A stretch of 20,125 nucleotides of DNA, from assembly GCA_022712075.1 (NCBI GenBank), contig JALAHE010000197.1, forward strand, positions 1 through 20,125, given 5' to 3'. This DNA comes from Galactobacter sp. Its GTDB lineage: Bacteria > Actinomycetota > Actinomycetes > Actinomycetales > Micrococcaceae. This document shows positions 14,864 to 20,125 of the stretch, one piece after another. The position numbers and the translations under genes are program-made. Below the pieces are notes generated by a model. It saw nothing but the letters and a program-made list of their open reading frames with translations, was not told where the DNA came from and made no database searches. Numbering within the stretch: the first letter of the stretch is position 1; each line of letters begins with the position of its first letter.

Positions 14864-16302
14864 GCCTCCCCGGGCTCGGCCCGGGCACCTCGCCGCTCGC
14901 GGTGGTGCCGGCGCCTTCCGTGCCCGCCGCGGGCGGTGCCGTGGGCACCCTGGAGGCGCCCGACGTCGTGCTGACGCGCTGCCGCTGGGCGCGCCTGGCC
15001 CACCCGGAGCGCCGCACCTCCCGGGCCATCCCGGTGGCGCCGGAGGCGCCCGGCACAGTGGAGGACGCCGTCCTCTTCCCGCAGGCCCCGGGCGGCATGG
15101 ATTGGCTGCTCGGCGGCGGCGCCGCGGCGCTGGCCCAGGACGACGACGCCTTCCAGGTCACCGTCGCGGCGCCCGCCGGCGCCGCCGGCGCTGGGCTGCT
15201 CATCTTCCTGCCGGGCGGTGGTTTCGTCTCCGGCGGGGCCTCGCTTCCCGTGTACGACGCCGCGGCGCTGGCCCGCGCGACGGGTCGCGTCGTGATGGTG
15301 CCCGGCTACCGGTTGGGCGCGCACGGTGCGCTGGGACGCGCCAAGGACGGGACGCCGCTGCTCGTGGACGATGTACTGCGGTCCGTGGCCTGGTGCCTGG
15401 AGAATGCTGCGCACTTCGGGGCGTCCACCGAGGACGTCACGCTCGTGGGACAGTCAGCTGGCGCGTGGTGCGCGCTGGTCGCGGCGCAGGACCCGGCGCT
15501 CGCGCCGTCCTTCACGCGCCTCGCGCTGTACTCCCTGCCCTTCCAGCCCCCGCCGGGGCCCGAGGGTCGCGCCGAGCGGCAGGCCGTGGTGGACGGGGCC
15601 CTGGCCGGGCGCTCGTTCGACGAGCTGAGCCCTTCCGAGGCTGTGGACGTCTCCGCAGCCCTCAACCGGGCCTGGGCGGGCCGCGGGCTCGGCGTGCAGC
15701 CGCCCAGCGGCGGGCGCCTGCCGGTCTCGCTGCTCGAGTTTGAGGAGCTGCTGCCGCGGCTGCGCGTGAGCGAGGTGCTCCTGGCCCACACGCGCGACGA
15801 GGCGCGGGCCATGATTCCGCCGATGGCGGCGGCCAGCTTCCCGGGGCCGGCAGCGGAGGGCTACGAGCGCTCGCACTTCGGCACCGTCCCGGCGGCGGGG
15901 GACCGCTCGCCGTGGGAGCGCATGACCGAGGCCATGACCGAGCACGAGTTTGCCGGTTTCTCCCGCGAGCTCGGTGCCGCGCTCGCCGCCGCCGGCGTGC
16001 GCGTGCATCGCTCCCGCTGGGACGTGGAGTGCGGCGTGCCTGGCGCCGGGGCGGCGCATTGCACCGATCTGCCGGGGCTCTTTGGGGCCGCGGGTTCGGC
16101 GGGCGCGCCGCTGCGGGCAGGGGGGGACCCTGAGGCCCTCGCCGCGGCAGGCGAGGCCTGGCGGGCCCCGCTGATCGCGGCGCTGGCCGGGGAACTGGAG
16201 CCCACCGCGCCCGGGACGCTTGTGGCCGTGGGGCTTCGCGGCGGCGAGCTGGTTGCCGACGCCTCGGCGTTCGGCGATCCAGTCCGCGGGGTGCAGGCAT
16301 GA
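14860..16302 (+). CDS. Type-B carboxylesterase
   Basis: A 480-residue alpha/beta-hydrolase. The oxyanion loop L-P-G-G-G-F lies at 117-122, the nucleophile elbow G-Q-S-A-G at 197-201 (Ser199), an acidic site in L-L-A-H-T-R-D-E-A, and the catalytic His in G-A-A-H-C-T-D-L-P-G-L-F-G near the C-terminus, a segment characteristic of type-B carboxylesterases. No signal peptide, so it acts in the cytoplasm. The GTG start overlaps the BVMO stop (GTGA), giving tight translational coupling. The expected role is hydrolysis of the ester made by the BVMO, releasing a phenol and a carboxylic acid. In known 4-hydroxyacetophenone catabolism the pair works the same way, but the esterase there need not be of this type. 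Confidence 0.9.
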   Translation: MSLPGLGPGTSPLAVVPAPSVPAAGGAVGTLEAPDVVLTRCRWARLAHPERRTSRAIPVAPEAPGTVEDAVLFPQAPGGMDWLLGGGAAALAQDDDAFQVTVAAPAGAAGAGLLIFLPGGGFVSGGASLPVYDAAALARATGRVVMVPGYRLGAHGALGRAKDGTPLLVDDVLRSVAWCLENAAHFGASTEDVTLVGQSAGAWCALVAAQDPALAPSFTRLALYSLPFQPPPGPEGRAERQAVVDGALAGRSFDELSPSEAVDVSAALNRAWAGRGLGVQPPSGGRLPVSLLEFEELLPRLRVSEVLLAHTRDEARAMIPPMAAASFPGPAAEGYERSHFGTVPAAGDRSPWERMTEAMTEHEFAGFSRELGAALAAAGVRVHRSRWDVECGVPGAGAAHCTDLPGLFGAAGSAGAPLRAGGDPEALAAAGEAWRAPLIAALAGELEPTAPGTLVAVGLRGGELVADASAFGDPVRGVQA

Positions 16303-16877
16303 GCGGGTCGGCCGAGCGCGGCGACACGGTGGCGCTGCGCGCGGCGCTCGAGGCGCTCGAGGCCGCGCGCTGCGCGTGGCTCGTGGAGCCCTCGGCCGAG
16401 GGCTTCGGGCAGTACTTCGACGAGCGCCTGCGCTTCGAGCACTCGACTGGCCGCGTCGACGACGCTGGGAGTTTTAGGGAGTTCGTGCTCTCCGGGGCCG
16501 TGGACTACCGCGCGGTGGAGCACCGGCTGGACACCGTCTCCGGCGGGGTCTGGCTCGGCACGGCGACGGCCACGGGCGAGCTGCGCACCGAGCTGGTCAA
16601 GGCGGGGGAGCTCAAGCGCCTCGCCTCCTCCACCCGCGCGGAGTTCGCGCTGGGTCCGGGGGGTTGGCGGCTCCTGAGCCTCGTCTGCACGCCGCTCGCG
16701 GCGGTCCCGGCGGCCCCGGCGGTCCCCGCGGTTCGGGTGGCCGAGGTGCCCTCGCCCGCCGTCGCCGGTCCCGCAGGCGCCGACCCAGCGCCTGAGGACC
16801 CCGCGCCCGCGGAAGCCGTCGGCGCAAGCCAGCCGAGCGCCGTCGGGCAGGAGGCCAAGCGTGGCCAGGACCGGTAA
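16299..16877 (+). CDS. NTF2/SnoaL-like protein with Pro/Ala-rich tail
   Basis: A 192-residue protein. Residues about 10-133 have the arrangement of a small NTF2-like cone fold (SnoaL/DUF4440 type): helices, F-G-Q-Y-F-D-E-R-L-R-F-E-H, then strands ending in W-R-L-L-S-L-V-C-T-P-L. Such proteins can be isomerases, cyclases, hydrolases or ligand binders; no catalytic residue can be assigned. Residues 134-192 are a disordered-looking Ala/Pro/Val-rich tail. The ATG overlaps the esterase stop by 4 bases (ATGA), so it belongs to the BVMO operon and likely acts on or binds a pathway intermediate. Its end overlaps the next gene by 17 bases, and part of the tail carries that gene's ribosome binding site. 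Confidence 0.75.
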   Translation: MSGSAERGDTVALRAALEALEAARCAWLVEPSAEGFGQYFDERLRFEHSTGRVDDAGSFREFVLSGAVDYRAVEHRLDTVSGGVWLGTATATGELRTELVKAGELKRLASSTRAEFALGPGGWRLLSLVCTPLAAVPAAPAVPAVRVAEVPSPAVAGPAGADPAPEDPAPAEAVGASQPSAVGQEAKRGQDR

Positions 16878-17541
16878 GCGCGCGCTCGAGGCGCTGCGCG
16901 AGCTCATCCTGGCCGGGCACTTCCACCCCGGTGCGCGGCTGCAGCCCGGCCAGATCTCCGAGCTGCTGGAGACGAGCACGACCGTGGTGCGCGAATCGCT
17001 CACCAAGCTCGTGGCCGAGGGGCTCGTGACGCAGCGCCCGCAGCGCGGTTTCACGGTTCGCGAGCTCAATGCGCGCGAGCTCGAGGACGTGACCGAGCTG
17101 CGCTGTTCGGTGGAGGTGCTCGGCGGCCGGCTCGCGATCGAGCGCGGAGACCTCGCCTGGGAGGCCGCGCTCATTGCAGCCCACCATCGGCTGGCCCGCA
17201 CGGCCCGCCGGGGCGAGGATGGCGAGCTGAGCGCCGAGTGGGAGGACGCGCACCGCGCCTTCCACCGCGTGCTCATCGACGGTGCCGAGTGCCGGCCCGT
17301 GAGCGAGCACTCCGAGGCGCTCGCGCGGACCACCCAGCTCTACCTGCGCTGGGCGGCCGCCTCGCCGGCCGCCGGCGTGCGCGACGTCGAGGCCGAGCAC
17401 AAGGAACTGCTCGACGCCGCCTTGGCCAGGGACGCCGCGCGCCTCGCCGAGGCGCTGCACGCGCACTTCCGGCGGACCGCCGAGGTGGTCCTGCGGGCGG
17501 GGATCGTGGCACCCGGCCCGGCGGCGACGTCGGCGCGCTGA
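16861..17541 (+). CDS. GntR-family regulator, FCD type (second paralog)
   Basis: A 226-residue regulator. Residues about 5-68 form the winged helix, with T-S-T-T-V-V-R-E-S-L-T-K-L at 38-50 and Q-R-G-F-T-V after it; about 75-215 form the FCD domain, with Asp129, His135, His180 and His202 as likely metal ligands. The GTG at 16861 has AGGAGG at 16849-16854 with 6-base spacing. It is the last gene of the BVMO operon, overlapping the NTF2-like gene by 17 bases, so it is produced whenever the operon is expressed and could provide feedback. It is a clear paralog of the regulator at 11987-12682 at the other end of the operon. Both may read related ligands or share an operator. Confidence 0.9.
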   Translation: MARTGKRALEALRELILAGHFHPGARLQPGQISELLETSTTVVRESLTKLVAEGLVTQRPQRGFTVRELNARELEDVTELRCSVEVLGGRLAIERGDLAWEAALIAAHHRLARTARRGEDGELSAEWEDAHRAFHRVLIDGAECRPVSEHSEALARTTQLYLRWAAASPAAGVRDVEAEHKELLDAALARDAARLAEALHAHFRRTAEVVLRAGIVAPGPAATSAR

Positions 17542-17595
17542 GGCGCGGCCGCGCGCCTCACCCGGCCACGCGCCGTCGTGCAGGGTGGCCGTGCA

Positions 17596-17649
17596 CAAGG
17601 GAGGGGCCACCCGGGGCAACCATGACGGTCCCGGGCGGCCCCTCCCTTG
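17596..17649. terminator. 13-bp hairpin after the BVMO operon
   Basis: CAAGGGAGGGGCC at 17596-17608 pairs exactly with 17637-17649; the loop contains further CCCGGG-rich pairing. It lies 54 bases after the GntR stop and before the convergent efflux gene, fitting a terminator of the BVMO operon. Confidence 0.65.
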
Positions 17650-17653
17650 AGCG

Positions 17654-17722
17654 GCTTTGAGGCGCGTTCTGCGCTTTGAGGCGGGGGAAACGCGCCTCAA
17701 AGCGCAGCCCTAGCCTCAAAGC
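17654..17722. repeat. Four copies of GCTTTGAGGC, two direct and two inverted
   Basis: The 10-mer GCTTTGAGGC occurs at 17654-17663 and 17673-17682, and its complement at 17694-17703 and 17713-17722. Start-to-start spacing is 19 bases within each pair. The third copy can pair with the first over 15 bases or with the second over 14, giving mutually exclusive hairpins. The element lies between convergent genes, so it may terminate the efflux gene's transcript or be a protein-binding array. Confidence 0.6.
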
Positions 17723-17803
17723 GGTGGAGGTGGCGGTGGCGGTACGTGGAACGCGCGCCGGCGCGGTGGTGCGCCCCGCGGCCGAGGCCAGCCCTCTGCG
17801 CGC

Positions 17804-19348
17804 TCAGCGGCGCGCGTCCTCCTCGACGCTCACGAGTGTGGCGGTGTCGAGCGTGCCGGCCGCTTCGACGTCGGCCACGGCCTCGGAGGGATCCAGGCGC
17901 GGCGCCGCGTCCCCGTGAGCCGCGGCGGGGGCCGGGGCCGCCGGCCGGATGAGGCACGCCGTCACGACGGCCACGAGGCACAGCACGCCGGCGAGGACGA
18001 AGGCGAGCCGCGCGCCGGAGACCTCGGCGGCAGGCCCGGCCTCGGCGGCCCGCGAGGCCCCGAAGGTCATGGCGGCCACGAGGATCGCGGTGCCGGCCGC
18101 GCCGGCGAGCTGCTGGAAGGTGTTCATGATCGCGGAGCCGTGGCCATAGAGGCGGTGCGGCAGCGAGCTCAGCGCCGTGGTCAGCAGGGCGGTCAGCACG
18201 CACGCCATGCCGGCGCCGTAGAGCGTGTTGAAGAGAAGCACGTACCAGACGGGCGTGCCGGTGTTGATGGCGGCCAGTGCCAGCATGGAGGCGGCCATGA
18301 CCGCGGCTCCCGGGATGATGAGCGGGCGTGGACCCACGCGGTCATACAGGCGCCCGACGAAGGGCGCGAGCACGGCCTGGATCAGGCCGGCGGGCAGCAG
18401 GATGAGGCCCACGGCCACGGAGGAGAGCCCCATGCCCTGCTGCAGCACCATCGAGAGCATGACGACGGAACCGAGCAGGAGCCCGAACGTGATCGCGACG
18501 GTCGCGACGGAGAGGCGGAACGTCCTCACGGCGAACGGGCGCAGGTCCAGCAGCGCGGCGTCGCGCGCCTGGAGCGAGCGCTGGCGGGCCACGAAGAGCA
18601 CGAGCCCGACGACGCCCACGGCGAGGGCCGCCACGGCGGGGATCCAGGAGCCGGTCAGCGCCGTCTCCGCTGCGGCGAGGGCGTACACGACCCCACCGAA
18701 TCCGAACGCCGAGAGCACCACGGAGAGCGCGTCGAACGGGGCGCGGCGCGTGATGCCGCCCTTGGCCAGCACGCCGAGGCCGAAGCCCAGCGTGAGTACG
18801 GCGATGACGACCATGATCCAGAAGATGCAGCGCCAGCCGAAGCTGCCGAGGATGATGCCGGAGAGCAGCGGGCCCACGGCGGGTGCGCACGCGATGACGA
18901 TGGAGTTCATGCCCATCATGGCGCCGCGGCGGGCGGGAGGCACGGTGCTGAGCGTGGTGGTCATGAGCAGCGGCATGATGATCGCGGTGCCGCCGGCCTG
19001 CACCACGCGGGCGGCGAGCATGACGCCGAAGCCGGGCGCGAGGGCTGCCACGAGCGAGCCGAGCAGGAACAGGCTCATGGCGCTCACGAACAGACCGCGC
19101 GTGGTGAAGCGTTGCAGCAGGAAGCCGGTCGTGGGGATGACCACGGCCATGGTGAGCATGAAGCCGGTGGAGAGCCACTGGATGGCCGTGGCGTCCACGC
19201 CGAACTCGACCATGAGCTGTGGCAGCGCCACGGAGAGGACGGTCTCGTTGAGGATCATCACGAACGCGCTGATCGCGAGGACGGCGATGGTGCGGGCGAC
19301 GCCCGGGGGGAGCTTGGTGGGTGCTGCGGCCGCTGAGGGCTGACTCAA
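17804..19348 (-). CDS. MFS efflux transporter, DHA2 (EmrB/QacA) type
   Basis: A 514-residue inner-membrane protein with about 14 hydrophobic segments, the count typical of drug:H+ antiporter family 2. Signature segments: L-N-E-T-V-L-S-V-A-L-P-Q-L-M at the first membrane segment, A-I-Q-W-L-S-T-G-F-M-L-T at the second, and G-P-L-L-S-G-I-I-L-G-S-F-G-W-R-C-I-F-W-I (motif C of antiporters). The C-terminal 40 residues are hydrophilic and acidic. The start is uncertain: TTG at 19348 is preferred, since the ATG at 19423 lies at the edge of a palindrome in the divergent control region and the extra 25 residues look non-coding. It is divergent from a TetR regulator that probably represses it. It may export a toxic aromatic or an antibiotic. 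Confidence 0.88.
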   Translation of the reverse strand: MSQPSAAAAPTKLPPGVARTIAVLAISAFVMILNETVLSVALPQLMVEFGVDATAIQWLSTGFMLTMAVVIPTTGFLLQRFTTRGLFVSAMSLFLLGSLVAALAPGFGVMLAARVVQAGGTAIIMPLLMTTTLSTVPPARRGAMMGMNSIVIACAPAVGPLLSGIILGSFGWRCIFWIMVVIAVLTLGFGLGVLAKGGITRRAPFDALSVVLSAFGFGGVVYALAAAETALTGSWIPAVAALAVGVVGLVLFVARQRSLQARDAALLDLRPFAVRTFRLSVATVAITFGLLLGSVVMLSMVLQQGMGLSSVAVGLILLPAGLIQAVLAPFVGRLYDRVGPRPLIIPGAAVMAASMLALAAINTGTPVWYVLLFNTLYGAGMACVLTALLTTALSSLPHRLYGHGSAIMNTFQQLAGAAGTAILVAAMTFGASRAAEAGPAAEVSGARLAFVLAGVLCLVAVVTACLIRPAAPAPAAAHGDAAPRLDPSEAVADVEAAGTLDTATLVSVEEDARR

Positions 19349-19398
19349 GGGGGATACCTGTTTCCGTGTGAAGGGACGCCAAGAAGCGAACCTCAATT

Positions 19399-19422
19399 GT
19401 GTCACACTGTGCCAACTTGGCA
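19399..19422. promoter_or_regulatory. Two palindromes, candidate TetR operators
   Basis: GTGT-C-ACAC at 19399-19407 and TGCCAA-C-TTGGCA at 19410-19422 are both perfect inverted repeats around one base, 2 bases apart. They lie between the divergent efflux and TetR genes, where a TetR dimer would repress both. Confidence 0.6.
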
Positions 19423-19489
19423 TAAGTGGTCAAAAGGTGGGAAGAATCACGGTGACGTGGTCGCCAACGCGTGGGGCAGGATAGGGAGC

Positions 19490-20125
19490 ATGCCTCAGCC
19501 AGCCACACCCCTGCCCGACGACGCCTGGGGCGCGCCCGGCGCGCCCGGCACCGGGGGTGCCGAGGCAGTGGGCGGAGCGGCCGCCCCGGTCGAGGGACTG
19601 CGCGAGCGCCGCCGTCGGGAAACCGCCGCGGACATCCACCACGCGGCCCTCGCCTGCGTGGAGCGGGACGGGCTCGAGGCCGCGACGGTCGCCAAGATCG
19701 CCGAGGCCGCTGGCATCTCCTCGCGCACCTTCTTCAGGTACTTCCCCTCCAAGGAGGCGGCGATCCTCCCGGGGCAGAGCGACCTCGGCCGGGCGCTAGA
19801 ACGGCTGCACGCCTCCGCGCCGCTGGTGGATCCCACGCCGGAGCGCGCGCTCGCCACCCTGCTGGCCACGTTGGAGGAACTGATCGACGCCGACGGCGTT
19901 GATCACCGCGAGCATCGCCGGATCGGCCTGCTCATGGAGTCCGAGCCGGCCCTGCGCGCCCACGTGGCGAGTCAGGACGCGGAACTCATCCGCAGCGCGG
20001 CCGAGGTGCTGACGGCGCTGGCCCCCGGCTACGACGTCGAGGACGCGCGCTTCCAAGCGGAGTTCATCTTCACGGCCCAGCGCATCGCCTGGCGCATCTG
20101 GGACGAGCTCGGCCCCACCCAGGAG
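19490..20125 (+). CDS. TetR-family regulator (3' end beyond window)
   Basis: The frame is open for 212 codons to the last base, so the C-terminus is missing. Residues 1-36 are a Gly/Ala/Pro-rich leader, then the TetR DNA-binding domain follows: L-R-E-R-R-R-R-E-T-A-A-D-I-H-H-A-A-L near 37-54, T-V-A-K-I-A-E-A-A-G-I-S near 66-77 and R-T-F-F-R-Y-F-P-S-K-E-A near 79-90, the hallmark recognition helix. The remaining part is the helical ligand-binding domain. The ATG at 19490 follows a purine-rich ATAGGGAGC. It is divergent from the DHA2 efflux gene with palindromes between, so it is most likely its repressor. Confidence 0.88.
   Translation, partial: MPQPATPLPDDAWGAPGAPGTGGAEAVGGAAAPVEGLRERRRRETAADIHHAALACVERDGLEAATVAKIAEAAGISSRTFFRYFPSKEAAILPGQSDLGRALERLHASAPLVDPTPERALATLLATLEELIDADGVDHREHRRIGLLMESEPALRAHVASQDAELIRSAAEVLTALAPGYDVEDARFQAEFIFTAQRIAWRIWDELGPTQE

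Noticed and set aside
15861..17333. A 490-codon open frame on the minus strand
   Set aside because: It crosses the esterase, NTF2-like and GntR genes on the opposite strand and reads as Ser/Arg/Pro-rich shadow sequence.
17596..17722. Attachment site or transposon end
   Set aside because: The repeats lie between convergent genes with no recombinase nearby and no target-site duplication, so terminator or regulatory roles fit better.
17915..19336. A 473-codon open frame on the plus strand
   Set aside because: It is antisense to the DHA2 transporter and consists of Gly/His/Glu-rich shadow sequence.
1..20125. tRNA, rRNA, CRISPR array, insertion sequence or integrase
   Set aside because: No cloverleaf-like sequence, rRNA segment, regularly spaced repeat-spacer pattern or transposase motif was seen. 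The palindromes found are single and lack transposase genes.

Overview
This window is very GC-rich, with strong G/C preference at third codon positions, frequent GTG starts, possible leaderless promoters and DUF3052, FCD-type GntR and MHS-type genes. That fits a high-GC actinobacterium, plausibly of the Micrococcales. There is no rRNA or other phylogenetic marker, so the genus cannot be given. No tRNA, CRISPR array, insertion sequence or integrase was seen.

Layout. Positions 1-150 are near-pure G/C low-complexity sequence that looks like a contig end or artefact. Positions 170-1205 hold two overlapping genes of unknown function, closed by a perfect 19-bp hairpin at 1214-1258. Positions 1288-5533 (minus strand) form an operon of an HpaB-type FADH2-dependent aromatic monooxygenase, an MmgE/PrpD-family protein and a flavin reductase fused to a GntR-like regulatory module. 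Positions 5770-8695 (plus) carry an MHS-type transporter and an NtaA/SnaA/DszA-type flavin monooxygenase. A LysR regulator (8665-9627, minus) is divergent from a vanillyl-alcohol-oxidase-type flavoprotein (9702-11291, plus), with a perfect inverted repeat between them. A DUF3052 gene (11431-11964) lies between two long palindromes. A GntR/FCD regulator (11987-12682, minus) is divergent from a compact operon (12854-17541, plus): a Baeyer-Villiger monooxygenase (BVMO) resembling 4-hydroxyacetophenone monooxygenase, a type-B carboxylesterase, an NTF2/SnoaL-like protein and a second GntR/FCD regulator. Positions 17542-17803 hold hairpins and a four-copy repeat. The window ends with a DHA2-type efflux pump (17804-19348, minus) and a divergent, truncated TetR regulator (19490 onward).

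How the genes may work together. Positions 1288-17541 read as a catabolic island for phenolic compounds. The most coherent inferred route is: a 4-alkylphenol is oxidised at the side chain by the VAO-type oxidase; the resulting 4-hydroxyaryl ketone is converted to an aryl ester by the BVMO; the ester is cut to hydroquinone and a carboxylic acid by the esterase; and the ring is hydroxylated again by the HpaB-type oxygenase using reduced flavin from the fused reductase. The MHS transporter would import an organic acid or aromatic acid. The family assignments are well supported by motifs; substrates and pathway order are inference. No ring-cleavage dioxygenase lies in the window, so the route would have to be completed elsewhere.
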